The notes under the pieces: model-generated
What the model was told of the DNA's origin: nothing
Databases searched by the model: none
The model's input: only the letters and a program-made list of their open reading frames with translations
Made by a program: the position numbers and the translations under genes
Shown here: positions 46,228 to 54,950 of the stretch, in pieces
Position numbering within the stretch: position 1 is the stretch's first letter
How the letters are laid out: each line of letters begins with the position of its first letter
Origin: AP-15 sp963738185
GTDB lineage: Bacteria > Pseudomonadota > Alphaproteobacteria > ATCC43930 > CGMCC-115725
Assembly: GCA_963738185.1 (NCBI GenBank)
Contig: CAVTVA010000003.1
Coordinates: 806,001-870,000, forward strand
Length of the DNA stretch: 64,000 nucleotides
Direction: 5' to 3'

Positions 46228-46332
46228 CGTCGCCCCCGCGAAAGCGGGGGTCCAGGGCCTGCCCCTGGCTCGAACAGGGGGCCGGCGCTCGGATCTCGGC
46301 CTCCTGGGTTCCCGCTTTCGCGGGAATGACGA
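46228..46332. repeat. palindromic intergenic repeat (CCCGCGAAAGCGGG family)
   Basis: 105-bp element between the alpha- and beta-subunit genes. The left end has CCCCCGCGAAAGCGGGGG and the right end CCCGCTTTCGCGGG, each a small hairpin, and the two ends also pair with each other. The type is very widespread in proteobacterial genomes. Confidence 0.85.
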
Positions 46333-46380
46333 GGTATGGTGATGGGTTATTGATTGTGTTTGATCAGCACTGGCGAAGTC

Positions 46381-47625
46381 TCAATCGGCGATCATGGCGC
46401 GGTATTTTTTCCAGAAACCGCGGATCGCGGCTTCGCTTGAGCGGAAGGGTTGCGACTGAGCGTCGTAGCCGCCCATCATCACGACGCCGCTCGCCTCGTC
46501 GTTGTAGCGCAGCGCGCGCTGCACAAAGCCGCCGACGCAGCCATCCTCCATCGAGATATAGCCGGCCGCGCCGACCAGATTGCCCTGGCGCAGGCGGCGC
46601 TCGGTCATCGCCTCGTCGTCGCCGTCAAAGCCCAGATGGATCCACTCGAGCTCGGTCTTGTCGAGCCCCTTCGGATGGATCGCCCGCACCGCGATCGAAT
46701 TCCTGATCTGCTGCAGGATCATGCCGGGGAAGATCGTCAGGATCTGCACCGACACCTGGTCGCCATACTCGTCGATCAACTCGACGACCGACGGGTCGGC
46801 GAGCCGCATCTCCATGTCGGAGCGCAGCCCCTCGCGCTGGTAGTCGGCGTCCTCGGCGGCGTAATCGAGCTTCGCCTGGCTGAAATGATGGCCGCCGCTG
46901 TCGTCGATATGAATGCCGCCCGGCATGCTGAGCCGGTTGATGCGGAACGTCGTCAGAAAGCTGTGCAGGATGCTGGCGTGGTAGGTGTCCTTGGTGTTCT
47001 CAGCATAGAGCTTCCAATTGTTCGGCAGGACCTGCGTGCTGCGGCCGAGGATGTGGGCCGGGCGGTTCAGCACGCGCCTGATGCCGCCGACGATCTGCGG
47101 CCCGAGATAGGTTTCGAGGGCGGGCGCCTCGGCGCTCAACGTGCCGAACACCAGCCCGGCCAATTCGGCGACGCGCAGCCGCGGCAAATTGTGCTCGTCC
47201 TTTCTGAATTCGGCCGGCATCCCGCCCTGGCGCTTGACCCCGCGCTCAAACGCGACGCCGGTCAATTTGCCGCCGAGGTCGTAGGTCCAGCCGTGATAGA
47301 TGCACTTGATTTCTTTGCCGTGCCCGTGCCGCTCGATGCACAGCAAATTGCCGCGATGCGCGCACCGGTTGACAAAAGCGTTAATCTCGCCGTCATCGCC
47401 GCGGGTGACCACGACCGCGGTCTCGCCGACCGTGGTCGCGACCCAATCACCCGGGTTCGGGATCTCGGCGCCGAGGCACAGATAGCTCCAGGCCGGCCCC
47501 TTGAAGATCCGCTCCTGCTCGAGCCGGTATTGCTCGGGATCGGTATAGACCCGGAACGGCACCTCGCTGAGCCCGTTCGACGGCCACGCAACCCCTCTGA
47601 TCGCCTCGGCGCCGTGCTCGGACAT
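46381..47625 (-). CDS. Rieske non-heme iron ring-hydroxylating oxygenase alpha subunit (copy 1)
   Basis: Catalytic subunit of 414 residues. The Rieske [2Fe-2S] ligands are NRCAHRG (Cys, His) and IKCIYHGWTYD (Cys, His). The mononuclear iron ligands lie in ENTKDTYHASILHSF (Asp bridge and two His), with the C-terminal Asp region further on. Two residue stretches, GGMPAEFRKDEH and the Rieske part, are shared with the copy at 58039. The substrate cannot be read from sequence. Ferredoxin and reductase partners are not in the window. The ATG at 47625 is preferred over one seven codons upstream. Confidence 0.92.
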   Translation of the reverse strand: MSEHGAEAIRGVAWPSNGLSEVPFRVYTDPEQYRLEQERIFKGPAWSYLCLGAEIPNPGDWVATTVGETAVVVTRGDDGEINAFVNRCAHRGNLLCIERHGHGKEIKCIYHGWTYDLGGKLTGVAFERGVKRQGGMPAEFRKDEHNLPRLRVAELAGLVFGTLSAEAPALETYLGPQIVGGIRRVLNRPAHILGRSTQVLPNNWKLYAENTKDTYHASILHSFLTTFRINRLSMPGGIHIDDSGGHHFSQAKLDYAAEDADYQREGLRSDMEMRLADPSVVELIDEYGDQVSVQILTIFPGMILQQIRNSIAVRAIHPKGLDKTELEWIHLGFDGDDEAMTERRLRQGNLVGAAGYISMEDGCVGGFVQRALRYNDEASGVVMMGGYDAQSQPFRSSEAAIRGFWKKYRAMIAD

Positions 47626-47750
47626 CGCGGCTTCTCCTTCTGGCACTAATCGCCCGGATCATAGCACCCGCCGCCGCCGCAGGTACAGCAGGGCCGAGCC
47701 GCCGCAGTCAGTCCGGCGCCGGCCCTGCTACTGGGCTCTGCGAGAGGAGA

Positions 47751-49025
47751 TCAGTCGCTTTGCGACGGAACCGCACGCCGTGCCCTGATGCGGCGCCGCA
47801 GGTAGGCGAGCGGCCAGATTGCCCCGAGCGCCGCCTGAGCGGCGAAAGCGGCGATCCATGCGGCCTCGCTCCCGCCGCCTCCGGCAAGGTCGAGAACGAA
47901 CCCGAACAGGATCGGGGTCACGGCAGAGGCGCCAAACCCCGATAGCGCCTGGACGCCGAGAAAGGCGCCGCGTCGTTCGGGCTCGCTGGCGCCGACAAGG
48001 CCGGCGTTGATCGTTCCGGCGTCAGCGGTCGCCGCCGCGACGCAGAGGATTGCGGCGAGGGCGGCCATGACCGGCGACAGCGCGGCCGCCGCCGCGAAAA
48101 CCAACCCGGCGACCGCCGAGACGGTCATCGTCGCGGCGATGACCGCCTGCCGGTCCCACCGCGAGGCCAGCTCGTTGACCGCGACGATCAGCGGCGTGCC
48201 GCAGAGATTGGCAACCGTGGCGACCAGCGTCGCATAGACCGCCAGCTCCGCCCGCCCGGCCCGATTGGCGGCGAACACGAGCAGCGCCACCATCCACGCT
48301 CGAATGGCCGAGACCTCGCCATTGTGCAGCCCATAGGCGCAGACATAGAGCAGCGCCCGGCGATTGCGCAGGATCGGGCCGAGCGCCGGCAGCCAGCGCG
48401 ATCCTTGCACAGCCGCGCCCGGCAGGGCGGCGCCCGGCAGAGGGGCGCGCGGCAGCGGCGGCAGCACGCCCCAGCCGATTGCCGCCGCGGCAAGCGGCCC
48501 GGCGGCCAGCAGCGCCAAGCCGAAGCGCCAGCCGAGCGCCGCGGCAAGAACCCCCGACAGCGCGTAGGAGAGGCTGACCCCGACCGTGAAGGTTGCGGTG
48601 TAGACGGCGATCGAACGCATCTGCCTTGGCGCCGGAACCGCGTCCGAGAGCGCCCGCATTCCCGGCATGTGCGCTCCCCCGAACGCCGCTCCCTGCAAAA
48701 AGCGCCACAAGCAGGCGCTCGGGGCGCCGTTCGCGAACAGGGCAAAGCCGAGGGCCGTCGCCACACCAAACAACAGCGATGTGACATAAATACGCCGCGG
48801 GTCGATCCGGTCGGTCAGCGCGCTCAACACCGGAACCGCGACGATGTAGCCGGCGAAATAGATGCCGCTGATCAAGCCTGCGCCGCTGTCCGTCAGCGAC
48901 CACAGGTGCTGGAACTGCGGCAGCAGCGCCGGGAAGGAAACGATCCCGGACATGCCGAGAGCCTGGCCGACAAAGATCGCGGCGATCATCCCGCCGGCCG
49001 GCAGGGAGACGCGAAATCGCGTCAT
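47751..49025 (-). CDS. major facilitator superfamily transporter
   Basis: Twelve-helix inner-membrane transporter of 424 residues. The first loop has the MFS motif as SALTDRIDPRRIYVTS, and the N- and C-halves have the expected six-helix pattern with a central cytoplasmic loop of about 20 residues. Upstream position and same strand as the oxygenase genes suggest uptake of their substrate, or export of a product. Three direct repeats lie immediately before its start. Confidence 0.87.
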   Translation of the reverse strand: MTRFRVSLPAGGMIAAIFVGQALGMSGIVSFPALLPQFQHLWSLTDSGAGLISGIYFAGYIVAVPVLSALTDRIDPRRIYVTSLLFGVATALGFALFANGAPSACLWRFLQGAAFGGAHMPGMRALSDAVPAPRQMRSIAVYTATFTVGVSLSYALSGVLAAALGWRFGLALLAAGPLAAAAIGWGVLPPLPRAPLPGAALPGAAVQGSRWLPALGPILRNRRALLYVCAYGLHNGEVSAIRAWMVALLVFAANRAGRAELAVYATLVATVANLCGTPLIVAVNELASRWDRQAVIAATMTVSAVAGLVFAAAAALSPVMAALAAILCVAAATADAGTINAGLVGASEPERRGAFLGVQALSGFGASAVTPILFGFVLDLAGGGGSEAAWIAAFAAQAALGAIWPLAYLRRRIRARRAVPSQSD

Positions 49026-49035
49026 TCACACCTCG

Positions 49036-49094
49036 AACTGTCGGCCCGGTCGAATTTGTCGGCCCGGTCGAATTGTCGGCCCAGTCGAATTTGC
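49036..49094. promoter_or_regulatory. three tandem 17-18-bp repeats upstream of the MFS gene
   Basis: The sequence TCGAATTTGTCGGCCCGG is repeated about three times with small changes, beginning 11 bp upstream of the MFS start codon. Placement directly on the leader suggests a tandem operator or an mRNA-binding site; alternatively it is a slippage-born repeat. No known regulator is encoded next to it. Confidence 0.5.
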
Positions 49095-49213
49095 GGGGAG
49101 CACGTTCCGGTCGGTGTGCCGTCGAGGGTCGCCCACGCAAAGCGCGCAGAACCTCGGGCACAACCCGGTGAACCGGTCCGGGATGGCAGAGAAGGTTGCG
49201 TGCGGGTCGTAAA

Positions 49214-49292
49214 CTGTAGGATGGGTAGAGGAACGCGAAACCCATCGTGTTGTCCTAATGGCGGGTTTCGCTAGGCTCAACCCACCCTACAG
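49214..49292. repeat. palindromic intergenic repeat (CTGTAGG...CCTACAG)
   Basis: 79-bp inverted repeat ending CTGTAGGATGGGT and ACCCACCCTACAG with inner GCGAAACCC/GGGTTTCGC arms. A widespread bacterial intergenic element. It lies between the GST and MFS genes; the 302-bp gap otherwise holds only the tandem repeats at 49036-49094. Confidence 0.85.
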
Positions 49293-49327
49293 TCTGATTT
49301 CCAATCTGCTCTAATCGTGGCTGAGAC

Positions 49328-50212
49328 TCAGCTTGCGGCGGCAGCGGTCGCCAGCTTGTCCTGGGTCTTCGTTTCGAAGTCGCCGGCGTCGTGACGCTCG
49401 TGCAGCTGGCTCGACGGCTCGCCGGAGGTGCGGTTGACCATGCGCCCGCGCTTTACCGCCGGCCGCTCGTAGATCATGTCGGTCCAGCGCTGCACGTTCT
49501 TGTAGTCCTGCACGCTGAGAAACTCGGTCGCCCCGTATTGGCCGAACTTCGCCAGCCCGCCATACCACGGCCAGATCGCCATGTCGGCGATCGTGTAGTC
49601 AGGGCCCGCGACATACTTGCTTTCCGCCAAGCGGCGGTCGAGCACATCGAGCAGCCGCTTCGTCTCCATTGCGAACCGGTCGATCGCGTATTCGATCTTG
49701 ACCGGCGCATAGGCGTAGAAATGGCCAAAGCCGCCGCCGACATAAGGCGTGCTGCCCATCTGCCAGAACAGCCAGGAGAGGCATTCGGCGCGCGCGCCGG
49801 CCTCGGTCGGCAGGAACGCGCCAAATTTCTCGGCCAGGTGCATCAGGATCGCGCCGGTCTCGAAGATCCGGATCGGCTTGGGGCCGCTGCGGTCCAACAG
49901 CGCCGGGATTTTAGAGTTCGGGTTGATCGCGACAAAGCCGCTGCCGAACTGATCGCCCTCGCCGATCCGGATCAGCCAGGCGTCGTACTCGGCGCCCTTG
50001 TGACCGAGGGCCAGCAGCTCTTCGAGCATGATCGTGACCTTGACGCCATTTGGCGTGCCTTGCGAGTACAGCTGCAACGGGTGGCGGCCGACCGGCAGGT
50101 CCTTCTCGTGCGTCGCACCGGCGACCGGGCGGTTGATGTTCGCAAACCTGCCGCCGCTCGGCTTGTTCCAATTCCAGACCTTGGGGGGCGTGTAATCGGG
50201 CGTGTCGGTCAT
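49328..50212 (-). CDS. yghU: YghU-type glutathione S-transferase (disulfide-bond oxidoreductase)
   Basis: 294-residue glutathione-dependent enzyme. The N-terminus (PPKVWNWNKPSGGRFANINR, PVAGATHEKDLPVGRHPLQL) and the glutathione site (YSQGTPNGVKVTIMLEELLA, INPNSKIPALLD) match E. coli YghU closely. The C-terminal helical domain has ADMAIWPWYGGLAKFG. YghU proteins reduce disulfides and some peroxides and bind two GSH. It could detoxify electrophiles formed by the neighbouring oxygenases. Confidence 0.92.
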   Translation of the reverse strand: MTDTPDYTPPKVWNWNKPSGGRFANINRPVAGATHEKDLPVGRHPLQLYSQGTPNGVKVTIMLEELLALGHKGAEYDAWLIRIGEGDQFGSGFVAINPNSKIPALLDRSGPKPIRIFETGAILMHLAEKFGAFLPTEAGARAECLSWLFWQMGSTPYVGGGFGHFYAYAPVKIEYAIDRFAMETKRLLDVLDRRLAESKYVAGPDYTIADMAIWPWYGGLAKFGQYGATEFLSVQDYKNVQRWTDMIYERPAVKRGRMVNRTSGEPSSQLHERHDAGDFETKTQDKLATAAAAS

Positions 50213-50428
50213 CTCTCAACCTCCAGCGTTTTAAGGGGCGCACGCGGACAAGAGCGTGCGATCGGCCAAGCTTACATCATAGGCCGACCATCGGGCACGC
50301 GCCGCGCACTCGCCGGCGCAGAATAGCCCGCAATCTCCGTATCGGCGAGATATGGCAACCGATTGTGCGAGCGCCCCCGAGGGTGCAGGATCGCCCGGCC
50401 GGGTCGAAAATATGAACGGGAGGACGAT

Positions 50429-51398
50429 GTGCAGCTGAACCGCGAGGAGCTTGTCGGGGCCTATCGCAAGATGGCGACGATCCGCCGCTTCGAGGAGCGG
50501 GTGCAGGAGGAGTTTGCGAAAGGCGGCATCCCCGGTTTTGTCCATCTCTACGCCGGCGAGGAAGCCTCAGCGGTCGGCGTGTGCACGCATCTCTCCGACC
50601 AGGATTACATCGCCAGCACCCATCGCGGGCACGGCCATTCGATCGCCAAGGGCTGCGACCCGGCCCTGATGATGCAGGAGTTGTTCGCCCGCAAAGGCGG
50701 GCTGTGCGGCGGCAAGGGCGGCTCGATGCACATCGCCGACCTCGACCGCGGCATGCTCGGCGCCAACGGCATCGTCGGCGGCGGCCCGCCCCTCGTGGTC
50801 GGCGCGGCATTGACCGCCAAGACCTTGGGCCGCGGCACGGTCGCGGTGTCGTTCACCGGCGACGGCGGCTCGAACCAGGGCACCACCTTCGAGGCGATGA
50901 ACCTGGCGGTGGTGCTGAAGCTGCCGGCGATCTTCGTCTTCGAGAACAACCAGTACGGCGAAGGCACCGGGGTCGCCTACCACGTCGGCAGCCGTGACAT
51001 CGCCGGCCGCGCCGCCGGTTTCGGCCTGCCCGCGGTCAAGGTCAGCGGCGACGATTTCTTCGCCGTGCACGAGGCGGCGGGCGAAGCCGTCGAGCGCGCC
51101 CGCGCCGGCCACGGCCCGAGCGCCATCGAGGTCGACACCTGCCGCTTTTACGGCCACCACTCGGGCGACGCCCAGCTCTATCGCGGCAAGGACGAGGTCC
51201 GGCGATTGCGCGAGGAGCGCGACCCGCCTGAAACATTTCCGCCGCCGCGTCGTCGAGGCCGCCCTCCTCGAACCCGCCGAGCTCGACGCGGTCGAGGCCG
51301 AGGTCGCCGGGCTGATCGACCGCGCCGTCGAAACCGCCCGCGCCGGCGAGCCGCCGGCCGAGTCCGACCTGCTGACCGACGTCTACGTCTCGTATTAG
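50429..51398 (+). CDS. acoA: thiamine-diphosphate dehydrogenase E1 alpha subunit (acetoin/pyruvate type), one apparent +1 frameshift
   Basis: Decarboxylating subunit of a 2-oxoacid/acetoin dehydrogenase complex. Features are YRKMATIRRFEERVQEEFAK, THRGHGHSIAKG, KGGSMHIADLDRGMLGANGI and the ThDP motif GDGGSNQGTTFEAMNLAVVL...FENNQYGEGT. Near 51227 an extra C puts the C-terminus out of frame; the other frame reads LKHFRRRVVEAALLEPAEL and ends DVYVSY. Corrected length is 322 residues, as expected. The GTG start follows GGGAGG. The E1 beta gene lies 842 bp downstream instead of directly after. Confidence 0.9.
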
Positions 51399-52240
51399 AG
51401 CTTATGGTTGGCGTATGGCAGGCACCGCTGCATAGGTAGGCGCCGGTTGGGTATGGGATCGAGGTTGCCGGGCGATAGAACCGGCGGGCATGCCACGAAG
51501 TTTATTCGCAGGCCGAGGGCGATGAGCTGCCGCTCATCTCTGGGCCGACTCGAAGCTTCGGTCTCGACGATAGTTTCGGCCAGTCTGCGGGCTGCACTGA
51601 GTGCCGGTGCAAATCGCATTTGAGGCCCGATGCGCACGATGGGCAGACATCGCTGAGCCGCAACAGGCATTGCCGCATCCGTTTTGAGTCCGCGGTATCT
51701 TGTTTAATGGATCCGGGACAAGTTTGGCGCGGTCGCGTCTGAAATTCATCGCGCAACCAGAGCTACCTCGGCGTCATAGGACGATGGTCGCCACTAGTGA
51801 TCGTGTCTCCGCCAGACTAGAAACACTTCGGCGAGGACCATGATAAAGGTGAGTTCGCGGTAATCTACTGAACGAGGCGCTTACAGAGTGCGATGGCAGG
51901 CTATGGTCAAGCCGGTCCAACGATCGTTTATGATCGAAATTGCACCGCGAAGGTCGCGACCGTTGCCGGTGGACGAGGCTCTCCGCTCGGCCTATATGGC
52001 CGCGATAAGCGAGCGTTTCGTGTCGGATTAGTAGATGTCGCCATGCGGGGACCTGATGCCGAGAAATCCGTAGCGTTAGTGCAGGGCGCGGTCACCCGCC
52101 GGCGAATCAACGACGCCTTTGACGCGGCCGGCTCGGGTCCATTCCGCAGCTTGCTTAAGGGATACGAAGACCCATCATCTCGCCGGTATGGCATGACTGC
52201 GGCCCATCGATGAATTTCTCGTGCTGAGGGAGGCGCCGCC
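51399..52240. other. 842-bp apparently non-coding spacer between E1 alpha and E1 beta genes
   Basis: No family is recognisable in any frame. The longest open frames (321 nt at 51893 plus; 276 nt at 51395 minus) lack good ribosome sites and their composition is unlike the neighbours; the DNA is also less GC-rich and uses no regular codon pattern. E1 alpha and beta genes are normally adjacent, so this looks like inserted DNA or a decayed gene. No inverted terminal repeats or transposase remnants were found. Confidence 0.6.
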
Positions 52241-53256
52241 ATGCCGCAGAAATCGATCCGCCAGGCGTTGAACGAGGCGTTGGCGCAGGAGATGCGCCGC
52301 GACCCGCCAGTCGTCGTGATCGGCGAGGATGTCGCCGGGCGGTGCTGGAACCGAGGGCCAGCGCGACGCCTATGGCGGCGTGCTCGGCGTGACCAAGGGG
52401 CTTTTTGCCGAGTTCGGCGAAGGCGCGGGTCATCGACACGCCGATCACCGAATCGGCGATCATGGGGGCCGCCGCCGGTGCGGCAGTGACAGGATTGCGG
52501 CCGGTCGCCGAATTGATGTTCTCCGACTTCTTCGGCGTCTGCTTTGACCAGATCTTCAACCAGGCGGCCAAGTTCCGCTACATGTTCGGCGGCAAGGCCA
52601 AGACGCCGTTGGTGATCCGCACGATGATCGGCGCCGGGCGCAGTGCCGCGGCTCAGCATTCGCAGAGCCCGTACCATATCTTCACCTCGGTGCCGGGCTT
52701 GAAATGCGTCGTGCCGTCGAACGCCTACGACGCCAAGGGCTTGCTGATCCAGGCGATCCGCGACGACGACCCGGTGATCTTCTGCGAGCACAAATTGATG
52801 TACGATCTGCGCGCCGAGGTGCCGGACGAGCCCTATGCGATCCCGTTTGGCGAGGCCAACATCGTGCGCGACGGCGACGATGTGACCGTCGTGGCATTGT
52901 CGCGGATGGTGCATTACGCGAGCGAGGCGGCCGCGGCCTTGGCCAAGGATGGCATCGAGTGCGAATTGATCGATCCGCGCACGACCTCGCCGCTGGATGA
53001 GGACACGATCTTGGAGAGCGTCGAGCGCACCGGCCGGCTCGTCGTCGTCGACGAGGCGACGCCGCGTTGCAATATGGCGGCCGACATCGCCGCGCTCGTC
53101 GCCGACAAGGCGTTCGCGGCATTGAAGGCGCCGATCCGGCGGGTCACGGCGCCGCACACCCCGGTGCCGTTCGCGCCCTCGCTCGAAAAGCTCTACATCC
53201 CGAGCCCCGACAGGATCGCCGCCGCGATCCGCGACATCTATGGCTACGGTCGATAA
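52241..53256 (+). CDS. acoB: thiamine-diphosphate dehydrogenase E1 beta subunit (acetoin/pyruvate type), two apparent +1 frameshifts
   Basis: Partner of the alpha subunit. The start is SIRQALNEALAQEMRRDPPV and VVVIGEDVAG; extra G residues near 52337 and 52422 move the frame twice (GGAGTEGQRDAYGGVLGVTK between them). The rest is intact: DTPITESAIMGAAAGAAVTG, MFSDFFGVCFDQIFNQAAKF, VPSNAYDAKGLLIQAIRDDD and VVDEATPRCNMAADIAALV. Corrected length 337 residues, as in AcoB. The ATG follows GAGGGAGG. Confidence 0.9.
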
Positions 53257-53268
53257 TTTTCCGTCACT

Positions 53269-53452
53269 CCGGCGCAGGAGCGTGTGAAGAAATCCCAAGA
53301 CGCCGTCATTCCGGGGCGCGGGCGCAGCCCGCGAGCCCGGAACCCATGCACACCGGACGGCAAATATATTGGAAATGCAGTGTTCTTGGGTTCCGGGCTC
53401 GGCCCTTCGGACCGCCCCGGAATGACGCTTCTTTCACACGCTCCTGCGCCGG
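53269..53452. repeat. nested inverted repeat between E1 beta and the lipoyl-hydrolase gene
   Basis: 184-bp element with outer arms CCGGCGCAGGAGCGTGTGAA and TTCACACGCTCCTGCGCCGG and inner arms CGTCATTCCGGGGCG and CGCCCCGGAATGACG. The outer arms are perfect over 20 bp. It could form a very stable mRNA hairpin between genes that should be made in equal amounts, or represent a non-autonomous mobile element. Confidence 0.88.
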
Positions 53453-53477
53453 GATGGCCAATTGAGGTAACGGGCGA

Positions 53478-54599
53478 ATGACCGAAATCACCGCGATCAC
53501 GATGCCCAAATGGGGGCTGACCATGACCGAGGGCAAAATCCTCGGCTGGCTCAAGCGCGAGGGCGACGCGGTGACGGCGAGCGACGAATTGCTCGAAATC
53601 GAGACCACCAAGATCACCAATGTGATGGAGGCGGGCGAGACCGGCACGTTGCGCCGCATCGTCGCCCCGGCCGGGACCACCCTGCCGATCGGCGGCCTGA
53701 TGGCGGTGCTGGCGCCGGCCGAAGCGCCAGATTCCGAGGTCGACGCGTTTGTTGCCGGCTTTGCCGTTCCCGAGCCGACCGAAGCCGCGGCTGAGCAGAG
53801 CAACGCCGCAGCGCCGCGCGAGATCGAGGCCGGAGGCCGGCGCCTGCGCTATCTCGAAACGGGCACGGGCGAGGGCGTGCCGGTCGTGCTGGTGCACGGC
53901 TTTGGCGCCGACCTCAACACCTGGATGTTCACCCAGCCGGCCCTGGCCGAAACCCGCCGGGCGATCGCGCTCGATCTGCCGGGGCATGGCGGCTCGGCCA
54001 AGCAAGTCGGCGCCGGCGACCCGGAAACCCTGACCGGCGCAGTTGAGGCCGCGCTCGACACGCTCGGCATCGGCCGGGCTCACCTGGTCGGCCATTCGAT
54101 GGGCGGCGCTGTAGCGGCGCTCCTCGCGTCACGGCATCCCGAACGCGTCGCGAGCCTGACCTTGATCGCGTCGGCCGGGCTCGGACCCGACATCAACACC
54201 GCGTTTATCGACGGGTTTGTCCGCGCCGGGCGCCGCCGCGAGATGGTCGAGGCGCTGAGCCTCTTGGTCCACGACCCGGCGCTGGTCAGCCGCGCGATGA
54301 TCGAGGAGGTGCTGCGCTACAAGCGCCTCGACGGCGTGACCGCGGCATTGACGGCGATCGCCGGCGCGTGGTTCGCGGGCGGCCGCCAATCGCTCGACTT
54401 GCGCGCGGAAATCGCCAGCCTCGCCATGCCGGTGCAGCTGATCTGGGGCCGCGACGACCGCATCATCCCGGCCGCTCACGCCGAAGCGCTCGCCGGCCGC
54501 TTGCCGGTCCACATTCTCGATGCGACGGGCCATCTGCCCCATATGGAAAGAGCCAGCGAGGTCAACCGGCTGATCGCCGGGTTGGTCGAGCTCGGCTGA
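53478..54599 (+). CDS. acoC: lipoyl domain-alpha/beta hydrolase fusion (AcoC-like E2)
   Basis: 373 residues. The N-terminal lipoyl domain (about 1-80) has MPKWGLTMTEGKILGWLKRE and the lipoylated Lys in EIETTKITNVMEAGE. A 40-residue linker rich in Ala, Pro and Glu leads to an alpha/beta-hydrolase domain with VLVHGFGADLNTWMF, nucleophile GHSMGGAVAALLA, Asp in WGRDDRIIPA and His in ATGHLPHMERA. This is the architecture of acetoin dehydrogenase E2 (AcoC), not of ordinary CAT-domain E2 proteins. No E3 gene is seen here. Confidence 0.92.
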   Translation: MTEITAITMPKWGLTMTEGKILGWLKREGDAVTASDELLEIETTKITNVMEAGETGTLRRIVAPAGTTLPIGGLMAVLAPAEAPDSEVDAFVAGFAVPEPTEAAAEQSNAAAPREIEAGGRRLRYLETGTGEGVPVVLVHGFGADLNTWMFTQPALAETRRAIALDLPGHGGSAKQVGAGDPETLTGAVEAALDTLGIGRAHLVGHSMGGAVAALLASRHPERVASLTLIASAGLGPDINTAFIDGFVRAGRRREMVEALSLLVHDPALVSRAMIEEVLRYKRLDGVTAALTAIAGAWFAGGRQSLDLRAEIASLAMPVQLIWGRDDRIIPAAHAEALAGRLPVHILDATGHLPHMERASEVNRLIAGLVELG

Positions 54600-54676
54600 C
54601 GACAGCGCCACCCTATATCGCTCGCGCAAAAGCAAAAACAGCGGGAGGGCCAACCGGGAGCAAAGGAGGACAGGGC

Positions 54677-54904
54677 ATGACAAATCAGCGAGACACCATC
54701 CTCGCCGACGGCGAATTTCTCAGCTATGAGGAGTGGGCGAGGCTCGGCCCGCTGCCGCCGTTCAGGAGCGCGGTGTTTATCGATGCGCAAGGGCGTCGCT
54801 GCGTGACCCATCGGGATTTCATGCGGGCGCGCGCCGAAGGCGCTTTTCCGGTCAGTTATTACTGGGAAGCCACGGCGGAAACAAAAAAGCCCCGCAAACC
54901 GTGA
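54677..54904 (+). CDS. 75-residue protein of unknown function
   Basis: Not recognised. The ATG has a strong site (AAGGAGG), and the gene lies 77 bp after acoC and 46 bp before the luciferase-like gene on the same strand, so it is probably part of that operon. The sequence is soluble, with SYEEWARLGPLPPFRSAVF and a C-terminal Lys/Pro tail (AETKKPRKP). It could be a small partner of the flavin monooxygenase. Confidence 0.65.
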   Translation: MTNQRDTILADGEFLSYEEWARLGPLPPFRSAVFIDAQGRRCVTHRDFMRARAEGAFPVSYYWEATAETKKPRKP

Positions 54905-54950
54905 TGCCGAGATCGCAACAACAGTCCAATCATTGCGGAGAAAAAAGCAG

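Noticed and set aside
51893..52213. 106-codon frame in the acoA-acoB spacer
   Set aside because: No ribosome site, no family and unusual composition; kept only as part of the unexplained spacer.
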